The notes under the pieces are model-generated. The model saw nothing but the letters and a program-made list of their open reading frames with translations, made no database searches and was not told the DNA's origin. Positions 26,140 to 34,644 of a stretch of 64,000 nt of DNA are shown in pieces (position 1 is the stretch's first letter; every line of letters starts with the position of its first letter). The stretch lies in contig JBLWWK010000003.1 of the NCBI GenBank assembly GCA_048267965.1, positions 248,001-312,000 of the forward strand, in the 5' to 3' direction. Both the position numbers and the translations under genes were made by a program. The stretch is from GCA-2705995 sp048267965. Its GTDB lineage: Bacteria; Bacteroidota; Bacteroidia; Flavobacteriales_G; Salibacteraceae.

Positions 26140-26790
26140 ATGTTGCATCGAGAAAAATTGCAGATAACCAAAACAGCCAAAATCTGCAAGATGGGCGCGT
26201 GGAATGAGCCGGCACAACTCACCTGGATGTGCTTGCATGGGTATGGAATGTTGGCTCAATACTTTATTAAAAACTTTGCGGAGATAGACAATGGCAAAAA
26301 CTTGTTTTTGGCGCCCGAAGCTCCTAATCGGTTTTATCTAAAAGGCACTTACGGTAGAGTAGGTGCCACTTGGATGACCAAAGAAGAACGAGAAGACGAT
26401 ATAGCTGATATTACTCAATACCTCGACCAGGTGTACCAATCGTTAACTACAATTCAACAACAACAATTGGTGGCGCTAGGCTTTTCGCAAGGCACGCCTT
26501 CTGTTTTCAGGTGGGCGGTGGCCAAGCGTGTAAAGCTTCGTGCGCTGGTAGCGTGGGCAAGCGATATCCCCAAAGATGTGCTCACTCCAGAAGGCGTAGC
26601 GTATTTAAACACCATTCCCGTTTATTTAGTGGTAGGAACCCAAGACGAGTTTATATCAACACAACGTTTGCAAGAATTTACAGATCTACTCCAAGAAGTA
26701 GGTTTAACCTATAAGTTGATTAGTTTTGACGGAAAGCACCGAATCGATGCGGAGCCATTGCAACAACTTTACACACTAATTAATGAATAA
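26140..26790 (+). CDS. Alpha/beta-hydrolase (phospholipase/carboxylesterase type)
   Basis: A 216-residue hydrolase. ATG at 26140 lies one base after the upstream stop codon and is preferred over a TTG-like upstream start. It contains WMCLHGYGM as the oxyanion region, the nucleophile elbow GFSQG, an Asp in VGTQDEFI and a C-terminal His in FDGKHRI, a complete Ser-Asp-His triad. No signal peptide. Its stop overlaps the next gene's start by 8 bases. The motif copy at 26631-26640 encodes V-V-G-T directly before the catalytic Asp, so the motif coincides with a conserved part of the fold. Confidence 0.85.
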   Translation: MLHREKLQITKTAKICKMGAWNEPAQLTWMCLHGYGMLAQYFIKNFAEIDNGKNLFLAPEAPNRFYLKGTYGRVGATWMTKEEREDDIADITQYLDQVYQSLTTIQQQQLVALGFSQGTPSVFRWAVAKRVKLRALVAWASDIPKDVLTPEGVAYLNTIPVYLVVGTQDEFISTQRLQEFTDLLQEVGLTYKLISFDGKHRIDAEPLQQLYTLINE

Positions 26791-27874
26791 ACGAGCCAAA
26801 AGAATAATCGGAATCATCATTACTGTGTTACTACTCGTTTTGCTGTGGTACATCAGAAATGTAGTCACCTATGTTTTAATTTCTGTGGTGCTTTCGCTAG
26901 TGGCTCGTCCTATATTAAAGGTGCTCGATAAAGTAAAAATTAAAGATAAAGAGTTGCCAGATGCTGTAAAGGCAGGAGCTGCTTTGGTTTCTATTTTGGC
27001 TATTTTTTTGGGTATTCTCAGTGTTTTTGTTCCTCTTTTGGCCAAAGAAATTCAGGTAATTAGCTCTATCGATTATCAAGAAGTCTGGGAATCTTTGCAA
27101 GAACCATTGGCCGATATCGAAAAAACCTTAGCAGAATACAATATCGAAACCAACCAAGGAGACGAAGACTTTTTGCAAGAAAAAGTATTGAGCATTTTCG
27201 ATGTTTCTCAAGTATCGGGCTTGTTTACCAACTTACTGAGCGGCTTAGGAAACATATTTATCGCCATATTCTCCATTGCATTTATCACCTTTTTTCTTTT
27301 AAAAGATCGGTGGATTGTCAACAATGCACTCGAAACCATTACACCTTCTCAATACCTAGAGCAAGTTCGGTCTGCCAGCTCGAAAGTAAAAAGCACACTC
27401 TCTCGCTATTTTTTAGGCTTACTTGGCCAAATAACGCTCATCACTGTTTTGGTGACCATTAGCTTATCGGTAATTGGCGTAGAAAATGCTTTGGTAATAG
27501 GCTTCTTTGCAGGCTTAATTAATGTAATACCCTACGTAGGGCCTCTAATCGGTGGAACCTTCGGCATTGCCATTGCTCTTACCACCAACTTAGATTTAGA
27601 ATTTAGTACCGAAGTATTGCCTCTTTTGGTGAAAGTAGCCATTGTGTTTGGCTCTGTTCAACTGCTCGATAATTTTATTTTTCAGCCCTTTATCTTCTCT
27701 AACAGTGTGAGTGCTCATCCGTTAGAAATTTTCTTAGTGATCTTAATTGCGGGTAATTTAGCGGGTATCACCGGAATGATTCTAGCGGTTCCTACCTATT
27801 CTTTCTTACGAATTATTGGTAAAGAGTTCTTCTCTCAATACCGTGTAATACAGTCGATTACTAAAAACGTGTAA
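26783..27874 (+). CDS. AI-2E family transporter (PerM/TqsA type)
   Basis: A 363-residue inner-membrane protein of the AI-2E/PerM family. Two hydrophobic segments at the N-terminus (IIGIIITVLLLVLLWYI, VTYVLISVVLSLVA) are followed by a soluble charged region (about 95-145), then a cluster of helices with the conserved GFFAGLINVIPYVGPLIGG and QLLDNFIFQPFIFSNSVSAHPLEIFLVIL signatures. Members export autoinducer-2 or act as Na+/H+ antiporters; the substrate here is not deducible. It is coupled by overlap to the esterase gene. Confidence 0.9.
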   Translation: MNKRAKRIIGIIITVLLLVLLWYIRNVVTYVLISVVLSLVARPILKVLDKVKIKDKELPDAVKAGAALVSILAIFLGILSVFVPLLAKEIQVISSIDYQEVWESLQEPLADIEKTLAEYNIETNQGDEDFLQEKVLSIFDVSQVSGLFTNLLSGLGNIFIAIFSIAFITFFLLKDRWIVNNALETITPSQYLEQVRSASSKVKSTLSRYFLGLLGQITLITVLVTISLSVIGVENALVIGFFAGLINVIPYVGPLIGGTFGIAIALTTNLDLEFSTEVLPLLVKVAIVFGSVQLLDNFIFQPFIFSNSVSAHPLEIFLVILIAGNLAGITGMILAVPTYSFLRIIGKEFFSQYRVIQSITKNV

Positions 27875-27910
27875 CTTTTTATTCGTCAAAAAAAATCAAA
27901 TTGCATCTTG

Positions 27911-27954
27911 TAACTAAGTTTTTAGTTGAATAACTAAAAACTTAGTTATATTTG
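27911..27954 (+). promoter_or_regulatory. BlaI-type operator palindrome overlapping the promoter
   Basis: TAACTAAGTTTTTAGTT (27911-27927) and AACTAAAAACTTAGTTA (27932-27948) are perfect 17-bp inverted arms separated by GAAT. Each arm is itself a near-dyad (ACTAA-n4-TTAGT), so two repressor dimers could bind. The right arm overlaps the -7 box TATATTTG (27947-27954), and GTTG at 27925-27928 is correctly placed (18 bases) as a -33 box. It lies 7 bases before the blaI start, consistent with autorepression. Confidence 0.8.
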
Positions 27955-27961
27955 ATGTGAA

Positions 27962-28333
27962 ATGAAGAAAACGACAGATTTAACCAAAGCAGAAGAAGAG
28001 GTGATGCAACACCTTTGGGCTTTAGAGAAAGCATTTGTAAAAGAAATTTTACAGAATTATCCAGAGCCTAAACCGGCTTACAATACAGTTTCTACACTTG
28101 TAAGAATCTTAGAATCAAAAGGATTTATTGCACACGAAGCCTTTGGAAAAAGTCACCGGTATTACCCATTAATTTCGAAAAACGAATACGCTCAAAAGGC
28201 CTCAAAAAAACTACTCGACCATTATTTTGGTGGTTCTGTAGAAAAGCTAGTTTCCTTCTTTATTAAAAACGAAGAGGTGAATACCCAAGAGCTTGAAGAC
28301 CTATTAGAAACGATTCAAAAACAGAAAAAATGA
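27962..28333 (+). CDS. BlaI/MecI/CopY family repressor
   Basis: A 123-residue winged-helix repressor. It begins TDLTKAEEEVMQHLWALEKAFVKEIL and contains the recognition-helix region PAYNTVSTLVRILESKGFIAHEAFGKSHRY, both diagnostic of the family. The C-terminal part is the dimerisation helix. It normally represses itself and the downstream M56 sensor gene until the sensor protease cleaves it; the operator palindrome immediately upstream supports that. The start codon is unusually close to the -7 box. The gene overlaps the M56 gene by 4 bases. Confidence 0.92.
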   Translation: MKKTTDLTKAEEEVMQHLWALEKAFVKEILQNYPEPKPAYNTVSTLVRILESKGFIAHEAFGKSHRYYPLISKNEYAQKASKKLLDHYFGGSVEKLVSFFIKNEEVNTQELEDLLETIQKQKK

Positions 28334-29580
28334 TGTATTCACTGCTTTTTGCCCAGCTCGCCCTCATTGTGTTTTGGGCCATTTACGATGTCTTTTTACG
28401 TCAAGAAACGCACCATTCAGCCAAGCGATTTTACCTGTTGTTTTCGCTGGTGTTTGTGCTCGTTTTTCCGTTTGTAAATTGGCAACAAGCTGTGGCGCCT
28501 AACGTAACTCCGGCCATAGAATTACCCGCCATTTCTATCGGTGAAGCAAACTCAGAGAGTGGTTTTTCAATCGGGTTAAGCACATGGCTTTTGTTGGTGT
28601 TTTCGGTAGGAACCGTTATTGTGTTCCTTCGAAATGCTCTTTCTGTTTTGAAGATTTTACGTTTATCGAAAACAGCCGAAAGAGTAAGCCACTTTCACCC
28701 ACCTGTTTATTACAGCGAAACCAATTCATCGTTTTCCTTCTTTCAATACGTGTTTATTTCTAGGGATTTAAGCAAAGAAGAGGCAAAATGGATTTATCAA
28801 CATGAAAAAGCCCATCAGCAAGCATTGCACTCTTACGATGTGGTATTTCTTGCTTTGTTAGAATGCGTTTTTTGGATCAATCCGGTATTCTGGATGATGA
28901 AAAAAAGATTGATAGAAGTGCACGAACATCAGGCAGATTTAGCCATGGTTCGTACCAAAGATAGAATCGAGTATCAAGAACTTTTAGTGGCAAAAGCACT
29001 AAACGTTTCTGCGCATCAATTGGCGCACCATTTTATTAGGCAATCTTTATTAAAAAACAGAATTATGATGATGAATAGAAATCCTTCATCGAGTAAAACC
29101 TTGGCAAAATTTGCTTCACTTTTTTTAGTGGCTTCTCTTTTTATAGGGGTGGCTTCTTGCTCAAAAGAAAGCAAATCAATTACTCCAGAAACTACTGTTT
29201 CTGAACTAAAATCGGGAGAGCAACCAGAACCTGAGTATGATGTGGCGCCTGAGTATAAAGGCGGACAAGAAGCTTTGTTTAGCTTTTTAGTGAATGAATT
29301 AAAATACCCTGTAAACGCTAAAGAAAAAGGCGCAGAAGGTAAGGCGTTTGTTCAGTTCGAAATTCTTCCCAATGGCGAAATTGCCAATGCTACCATTCTT
29401 CGTTCTTCTAAACACAACGATTTAGACGAAGAAGCTTTAAGGGTAGTTGAAATGATGCCGAAATGGACTCCGGCACAAAAAGACGGGCAAAACATTAAAA
29501 CCAAAATGACATTGCCCATTCAGTTTCAGCTCACAGATGATGAGAAAGCCGCGGAAAACAACGATACTGAACAGGTTTAG
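28330..29580 (+). CDS. M56 (BlaR1-type) metallopeptidase with TonB C-terminus
   Basis: A 416-residue membrane sensor protease. Membrane segments lie at about 4-22, 33-50, 84-102 and 170-190. The zinc motif HEKAH (158-162) is followed by HEHQAD (198-203), giving the M56 active site on the cytosolic side. A fourth hydrophobic segment ends in a lipobox-like GVASC (273-277). The last about 110 residues are a TonB-type domain (YKGGQEALFSFLVNELKYP...GKAFVQFEILPNGEI). Its partner is the BlaI repressor upstream. The signal sensed is unknown; no beta-lactam-binding domain is present. A motif copy (28605-28614) lies in a membrane segment as V-G-T. Confidence 0.9.
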   Translation: MMYSLLFAQLALIVFWAIYDVFLRQETHHSAKRFYLLFSLVFVLVFPFVNWQQAVAPNVTPAIELPAISIGEANSESGFSIGLSTWLLLVFSVGTVIVFLRNALSVLKILRLSKTAERVSHFHPPVYYSETNSSFSFFQYVFISRDLSKEEAKWIYQHEKAHQQALHSYDVVFLALLECVFWINPVFWMMKKRLIEVHEHQADLAMVRTKDRIEYQELLVAKALNVSAHQLAHHFIRQSLLKNRIMMMNRNPSSSKTLAKFASLFLVASLFIGVASCSKESKSITPETTVSELKSGEQPEPEYDVAPEYKGGQEALFSFLVNELKYPVNAKEKGAEGKAFVQFEILPNGEIANATILRSSKHNDLDEEALRVVEMMPKWTPAQKDGQNIKTKMTLPIQFQLTDDEKAAENNDTEQV

Positions 29581-29615
29581 CGATTTTTCGTTTAGTTAGG
29601 CAACTAGAAAAGTCG

Positions 29616-29648
29616 AAAAGGTCGGTTTGCATGCAAACCGACCTTTTT
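29616..29648. terminator. Bidirectional terminator after the M56 gene
   Basis: AAAAGGTCGGTTTGC and GCAAACCGACCTTTT form a perfect 15-bp palindrome with T and A tails, between convergent genes. Confidence 0.92.
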
Positions 29649-29669
29649 TATGCTAAAACCTCAAAGAGT

Positions 29670-30704
29670 TTAGTATTGATTAAGAAATTCTGTTGCCTTT
29701 TCGAGCACTTCGTCTTGATTATTTCTTACATCTTCTGCTGAATTGAGAATGACCATCTCTGGCGGAATTCCCGTTTTTTCGAAGGTGGTTTCATCTGGAT
29801 TCGTAATTAGTTGAACGCTGTATTCGTAATACCAACCGTTGGGTAAAAACCGAGCTGGACCTACGATAGACATAGCGCCCGCTGTAGTGTCACCGAAATG
29901 GGTTACTTGCGGAAATGATCGCATATTTAAAGTGAAAATTTCACCTTCACTGGTAGTAATGCGGTTGGTTAGTAAGGCCACTGGCAATTTAAACCGATGC
30001 TCGCTAGCCATTTTAGTGTAGTAAGGGTTTTTAGAACTAAAATCGCGGTGAGTTTTGCCTTTCTTAAATTGTGAATGGTAAATTAAATGAGATTCGTTCG
30101 CGAAAAACGATGCGTACTCAGCACCTAGCTGGTCGTAACCGCCAATGCAATTGCGCACATCAAAAACCAATGCTTTTATGTTTTTAGCCTTTTTCATGGC
30201 TTGAATGGCCTTAGAAACTGATTGCTCGTCTTCATCGAGAATGGCATTCATAAACAAGTAGCCAATGTCTGTGTTTTTAATGGTTCCGTAAAGCATGTAG
30301 TCGTTAACAACGCCAACATTTTCGAGGTAATGTTTAGCAATTAATTCAAGGCTAAATTGTTCTAAAGTGCGTTCAACATGTTGCTCTCCAGAGACAAAAA
30401 CTTCGTTGTTGTTATTGTAAAGTTTTACATGTTCATCGTTGAGTTCGTTTAACATTTGGGTAAGTACTTCCCATAATTCTTCTTGTGATGTTGAAGAGTT
30501 TATTTGTTTTCTGTAGTGTGTTCCTACCGAATCCCAATTGAGGTTGTCGACAGCAAAACCGCTGTAATTTTGGTCAAAATCTTTCCAAACTTGATCGAAA
30601 ATAGCCTCTGGGGTATTTTCGATTTCTGTGTTTAAATAGCTTTTTTCACAGCTAGTTAACGCTAGAATAATAAAGATGCAAATGAATAAATATGTTGTTC
30701 TCAT
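29670..30704 (-). CDS. S41 family peptidase lipoprotein
   Basis: A 344-residue lipoprotein (lipobox LTSC near residue 19) of the S41 C-terminal-processing/tricorn-type peptidases. The N-terminal TPR-like region is followed by the S41 core: VFDVRNCIGGYDQLG, then ALLTNRITTSEGEIFTLNMR, where the Ser of TTSEGE is the likely nucleophile, and GDTTAGAMS. The PDZ domain typical of CtpA is not evident, as in many small Bacteroidota members. It is the last gene of a three-gene transcript with an outer-membrane protein and an NmrA-like protein. Confidence 0.85.
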   Translation of the reverse strand: MRTTYLFICIFIILALTSCEKSYLNTEIENTPEAIFDQVWKDFDQNYSGFAVDNLNWDSVGTHYRKQINSSTSQEELWEVLTQMLNELNDEHVKLYNNNNEVFVSGEQHVERTLEQFSLELIAKHYLENVGVVNDYMLYGTIKNTDIGYLFMNAILDEDEQSVSKAIQAMKKAKNIKALVFDVRNCIGGYDQLGAEYASFFANESHLIYHSQFKKGKTHRDFSSKNPYYTKMASEHRFKLPVALLTNRITTSEGEIFTLNMRSFPQVTHFGDTTAGAMSIVGPARFLPNGWYYEYSVQLITNPDETTFEKTGIPPEMVILNSAEDVRNNQDEVLEKATEFLNQY

Positions 30705-30707
30705 AGC

Positions 30708-31481
30708 TTAGAATGTAAATTGTGTTCCTACCGAAAAAGAAGTGGTGTTGTAGGCAATTTTATGGTGTCTGTTGTATTGTGAGTAGGCTGTTTTTAGCTT
30801 ACCGTTGAGCGAAAACCACGGTGCTATTTTGTAAGCAGCAATAAGCTCTAGTTGGGGCGAAATATGGTTGTTTACGGTATTCCAATCGCCTTCAGAAAAG
30901 CTGAAAAGTGCTCCATCGTCTTGATCGGTAATGGTGGTGTAGGGTGGGCGAGATGCAAAAGAAATCACCGGCATTTGAAAGCGGGTAGTGAACTGTATTT
31001 TTTCACGGTTGTATTGGGCTTGAAGCAAAGGTGAAAAGGAATTTTCGTTGTAGTAAGAATGTGTACTGCTAAAGCCATACTCATCTTCCCAGGTAGTTAA
31101 ATTGGTGCCTAATCGGTAGTGTGCACCAGCGTAAAAGTTCCAATTTTTAACCGTTAATAGTTGCCATAAATAGGCTACTTCGAACTGAAAAGAAACGTAA
31201 TCTGAGGTGAAATTCTCTAGGTTTTCGTGGCTTAATTGGCCCAGTTGTGCATTGAATCGAAGTTCTAGGAAATCATCTTTTTCTACTATTCTTTGGTAAA
31301 AAAGATCAAATTGTGCGGAATTCATTGAATAGAGGAGGGGCGAGTAACCTTCGTCTTTCCATTTGCCACCGGCAATTCCGGCATAGGCGTGAATTCGGTT
31401 GTTTCTTACTTTCTCTGTAGTTTGTGATTTTACTACCCAACTAAAGAGCAGCAAAATGAGTAAAAGTGTAATTGTTCTCAT
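30708..31481 (-). CDS. Outer-membrane beta-barrel protein, unknown
   Basis: A 257-residue protein with a signal peptide (MRTITLLLILLLFSWVVKS, cut before QTTEK) and an alternating pattern of aromatic and polar residues consistent with a small beta-barrel; the C-terminal residue is Phe (VGTQFTF), a common outer-membrane signal. No close family was recognised. It begins 8 bases after the NmrA-like gene and ends 3 bases before the S41 gene. The motif GGTAGGAACA at its 3' end (30723-30732) encodes the final S-V-G-T strand. Confidence 0.6.
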   Translation of the reverse strand: MRTITLLLILLLFSWVVKSQTTEKVRNNRIHAYAGIAGGKWKDEGYSPLLYSMNSAQFDLFYQRIVEKDDFLELRFNAQLGQLSHENLENFTSDYVSFQFEVAYLWQLLTVKNWNFYAGAHYRLGTNLTTWEDEYGFSSTHSYYNENSFSPLLQAQYNREKIQFTTRFQMPVISFASRPPYTTITDQDDGALFSFSEGDWNTVNNHISPQLELIAAYKIAPWFSLNGKLKTAYSQYNRHHKIAYNTTSFSVGTQFTF

Positions 31482-31489
31482 GGTGTAGT

Positions 31490-32371
31490 TTATTTCTGTT
31501 GTTGAGCTAATTTTTGTGCTTCTTGTTCGAAAAAATCTTTGAGGTGAAATTGCCCGTAGGTAGGAGCCACATTATCTTGACCCATAGCCGTTAAGAAAAA
31601 TTCGTAAGGTCCGTAAGTTTTAGAGGAAGTGAATGTTTTTAGACTTTTAATCAATGCTTTGCGGGTGAAATCTGGCAGATGTGTAATTCTTTCTGCTTTA
31701 TGACAGCTTTCTAAAGCGAGTTGAGCTAATTGATTTTGAGTGAATATGTCGGGTCCGCCAATGGTGAGTTCTTTTTCTGAGTTAGAAATGGCATCAACAA
31801 CAAAACGAGCCAAATCTGCACCGTGAATAGGGTTTAGCTTATATTCACCTTTGCCAAAAAGGTAAACTCTTCCGTGTTGAGCCATTTGTAAGAAATCTCT
31901 CATATCGGAGAAAAAACCATTCGGACGAATAATCGTGTAGTCTAAACTGGAGTTCTTTAACGCATCTACAAAGGCCTCTTTTGCTTCAAAAATTTTGAGG
32001 TTTCTCATTTGATCTCCATTAATAGCAGAGATGTAGATAAACTTTTTCACTCGCGCTTTTTCTGCTTCTCGCAAGAGATGTATGTTGGCTTGGTAATCTA
32101 CATCCATGTAAGTGAGATTATCTTTTTGACGTGTTATACCTACTGTACTGATCACTGTATGTGTGGTGTTGAAAATGCCTTCGAGACTTTTGGGCTGAGT
32201 AACTTCAGCTAATTGAATTTGTGAAGGATCTAAAGAGGGCAATTTTTCAGCAGAACGAGCAATGGCAGTAAAAGCCATGTTACGTTGTAGTAATTCTTGA
32301 ACGATGTGCTTACCTAAGTAACCTGTAGAACCGGCCACACATACGTTTTGATGAGAATTTTCAGTTTGCAT
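31490..32371 (-). CDS. NmrA-like NAD(P)-binding epimerase/SDR
   Basis: A 293-residue atypical short-chain dehydrogenase. The nucleotide-binding motif VAGSTGYLGKHIVQELL is at the N-terminus; the conserved KFIYISAINGDQ and IIRPNGFFSD segments correspond to the SDR-a fold of NmrA-like redox sensors or epimerases. The classical YxxxK catalytic pair is not obvious, which favours a sensor or non-classical reductase. It heads the transcript with the outer-membrane protein and S41 peptidase genes and sits in a cluster with two oxidoreductases. Confidence 0.82.
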   Translation of the reverse strand: MQTENSHQNVCVAGSTGYLGKHIVQELLQRNMAFTAIARSAEKLPSLDPSQIQLAEVTQPKSLEGIFNTTHTVISTVGITRQKDNLTYMDVDYQANIHLLREAEKARVKKFIYISAINGDQMRNLKIFEAKEAFVDALKNSSLDYTIIRPNGFFSDMRDFLQMAQHGRVYLFGKGEYKLNPIHGADLARFVVDAISNSEKELTIGGPDIFTQNQLAQLALESCHKAERITHLPDFTRKALIKSLKTFTSSKTYGPYEFFLTAMGQDNVAPTYGQFHLKDFFEQEAQKLAQQQK

Positions 32372-32546
32372 TTTTAGTTGTTTTCAAAATGATGGGACAA
32401 AAGTCTATCGTTCAGAAATGAGATTCGTCCGAGAGTGTAAATCCGTACTTTTTTATGAAAAAGCGGTAAAATATTAAGGCAATAGAAGAGTGGGTTCGTA
32501 CCGTTAGCATACGAATAAAACGAGGTGATTTAGAAAAATGAAAAAA
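32372..32546 (-). promoter_or_regulatory. Upstream region of NmrA-like gene with candidate regulator sites
   Basis: GACTTTTG on the minus strand (32405-32398) resembles a -7 box. Just upstream are CGTCCGA (32426-32432) and AAATCCGTACTT (32439-32450), resembling elements before the alcohol dehydrogenase gene at 34644. A variant GGTTCGTACC of the dispersed motif lies at 32493-32502. Confidence 0.35.
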
Positions 32547-33689
32547 CTATAATTTCATCTCTTTCTTGATGGTTGCTAAGGTTTTAGCTAGAAAAACTAC
32601 GTGCTTTTTCTGATAACTTAATTGATTGAAAGAACCTGCTAAATAAATATCCCATTCTGGGCAGTAGTACAGAAAAGAACCCGTGCTACCGCTATGGCCA
32701 ATTAACGAAACATCTGGCAATGTGAAAAACAGGTCTTTTAACTCAATTTTATAAAGGCCAAAACCATATTTCATGCCTTTACTAGCTTTTACCCATTGTT
32801 GCATTTGTTGCCAACTTTGGGCAGTAAGTAAGCGGTTTTCGATCAGCGCTTTGTGAAAAAGGAGTAAATCATGAGTGGTAGTAAGTAATCCGCCACCGGC
32901 CCAATCTAGCGATAAGCTGGTAAAACCACTCACATTGATTTGATCGGCATATAATTCGGCCATTTTTGAAGTGGCTTGCTGAGGAATAGAACGTAAGTGC
33001 ATATTGGTGTGAACCATGCCTAACGGTTCTAGAATATATTCGTGTAGAACTTGATGCAACTCTTTACCCGTAATTTGTTCGATGATTAATCCTAATAAGA
33101 TATATTCTGTATCTGAATAATGATAACCTTTTCCTGGAGGGAAGTGCGGAGTTTGCTGGTTTTTAGAGAAATTAACGAGCTCGATGGGTGTCCAAAATTT
33201 AGCGGTATCGGTTAAGAACTGCTCGATGATAGGTGCGCCAGTTTTAGGCGTATCTTCAAAATAATCAGGCAAACCAGATTGATGTTGTAAAAGCTGTGCT
33301 ATGGTTATTTGTTGGCTGTAATCGGTTCCTTCGAAAACATGAAGACTGTCTATTATTTTGGCGGGTAAATATTGATGAATAAAATGGTGAGTTTGAAGTT
33401 GGTTTTGCTCTTGCAACAGCATAATTAGAGTAGCTGTAAAAGTTTTACCAATGCTTGCTGAGTGAAATGGATTGCGGATAGAAACCGAATCTCCGCTTTG
33501 AAAAACTCCCGATTCCCAATGAGCATCGAGTTGTAAAGAGTCTGAATAAATTTGAAAAAATGCGTGGTGAACAGCTTTGTTTTCTGTTTCGTTGTAAAAG
33601 AGTTTTTCGATCTTTTGTTCCACTTTTTGTTGAGAATAGCCCAAAATAACGATAAAAGAAAGTGCTATAAGAGTGAAAATTGTTTTCAT
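32547..33689 (-). CDS. Class C beta-lactamase family serine hydrolase
   Basis: A 380-residue exported serine hydrolase of the beta-lactamase/DD-peptidase/esterase superfamily. The signal peptide ends near LGYSQQ. The S-x-x-K motif is SIGK in FHSASIGKTFTATL, the second motif is Y-S-D in YHYSDTEY, and the third is HSGS in IGHSGSTGS. It is probably a peptidase or esterase rather than a true antibiotic-resistance lactamase. A -7 box TATTTTTG is on the minus strand at 33717-33710. It lies 55 bases after an oxidoreductase gene on the same strand. Confidence 0.88.
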   Translation of the reverse strand: MKTIFTLIALSFIVILGYSQQKVEQKIEKLFYNETENKAVHHAFFQIYSDSLQLDAHWESGVFQSGDSVSIRNPFHSASIGKTFTATLIMLLQEQNQLQTHHFIHQYLPAKIIDSLHVFEGTDYSQQITIAQLLQHQSGLPDYFEDTPKTGAPIIEQFLTDTAKFWTPIELVNFSKNQQTPHFPPGKGYHYSDTEYILLGLIIEQITGKELHQVLHEYILEPLGMVHTNMHLRSIPQQATSKMAELYADQINVSGFTSLSLDWAGGGLLTTTHDLLLFHKALIENRLLTAQSWQQMQQWVKASKGMKYGFGLYKIELKDLFFTLPDVSLIGHSGSTGSFLYYCPEWDIYLAGSFNQLSYQKKHVVFLAKTLATIKKEMKL

Positions 33690-33709
33690 AGTCTTGTTGG
33701 TTCTAAAAG

Positions 33710-33717
33710 CAAAAATA
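33710..33717 (-). promoter_or_regulatory. -7 box for the serine hydrolase gene
   Basis: TATTTTTG (minus strand) matches TAnnTTTG exactly, about 20 bases before the ATG at 33689. Confidence 0.45.
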
Positions 33718-33744
33718 AAAGTTTACTAACTGATTTTAGGTGAA

Positions 33745-34644
33745 TTACCTTACTCGGATACTTACATTTCCGAATTTATGTCCGCGGTCTACATAATGGT
33801 GAGCTTGAACTATTTCATGCAATAAATACGACCGATCGATTAGGGGGATAATTGATCTATTATCAACATGTTGTGCAAGTTCCTCAAGAAAAGGAGAAGT
33901 TACTTTGGCTAATCCTTTTTTTACCGTTACCCACTTGCCTTTAGGCTTTAATGCTTGTTGTGCCTTGCGAGTAGATAAAAAACCTACTGCATCAAAAATC
34001 ACATCAAATTGGTGATGTGGTAATTTAAAGTCGGGAGAAGAGTAATTGTAGACAACATCGGCTCCTACCGTTTTTATTTTTTCTTGGTGATGGCCGCCAC
34101 AAACCGCATGTACGTTGGTATTTACTGATTTTGCCCATTGCACGGCATAGGTGCCTACACTCCCCGATGCACCGTAAATTAGTACCTTTTGATGCGGTTG
34201 TAACTGAGCTTTTTCGAATAAAAAATGGTGAGCAGTAGCGGCTCCAATCGGCAAGGTAGCGGCTTGTTCGAAGCTGAGGTTTTTGGGTTTTATTGCAATG
34301 GAATTTTCTGCATTTACAGCTGCAAATTGAGCATAAGCTCCAAATTGAAAGGCGGTAGAACCGTAGACTTCGTCTCCCACATCAAACCGATTTACTTTTT
34401 CGCCTTTTTCAGCAATTATTCCTGAGAATTCCATGCCTAAGATGGGAAAACGAGTGGGCGATAATAATCCATTTATAAAGCGAACTAAAAATGGTTTAGC
34501 CTTTCGCATTCGGCAATCACCGGCCGTTACAGAAGTGGCATAAATTTTCACTAAAACATCGTCTGGACCTACATTCGGGAATTTAGCTTCGTCTAAACGA
34601 AGAACTTCTGGAGATCCGTATTTTTTATAAATTACAGCTTTCAT
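33745..34644 (-). CDS. Zinc-free MDR oxidoreductase (quinone reductase-like)
   Basis: A 299-residue NAD(P)H-dependent medium-chain dehydrogenase/reductase. It begins MKAVIYKKYGSPEVLRLDE and has the nucleotide-binding motif YGASGSVGTYAVQWAK; the structural- and catalytic-zinc ligands of classical alcohol dehydrogenases are absent, as in quinone oxidoreductases. The family reduces quinones or enals. It is one of two such genes here, about 40% of positions looking similar by eye to the one at 35700-36692. Preceded by a 338-base leader region with a strong hairpin. Confidence 0.88.
   Translation of the reverse strand: MKAVIYKKYGSPEVLRLDEAKFPNVGPDDVLVKIYATSVTAGDCRMRKAKPFLVRFINGLLSPTRFPILGMEFSGIIAEKGEKVNRFDVGDEVYGSTAFQFGAYAQFAAVNAENSIAIKPKNLSFEQAATLPIGAATAHHFLFEKAQLQPHQKVLIYGASGSVGTYAVQWAKSVNTNVHAVCGGHHQEKIKTVGADVVYNYSSPDFKLPHHQFDVIFDAVGFLSTRKAQQALKPKGKWVTVKKGLAKVTSPFLEELAQHVDNRSIIPLIDRSYLLHEIVQAHHYVDRGHKFGNVSIRVR

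Noticed and set aside
32547..33689. Antibiotic-resistance beta-lactamase
   Set aside because: Only the broad class C superfamily motifs are present; such proteins are mostly esterases or peptidases and no BlaI-type control is next to it.
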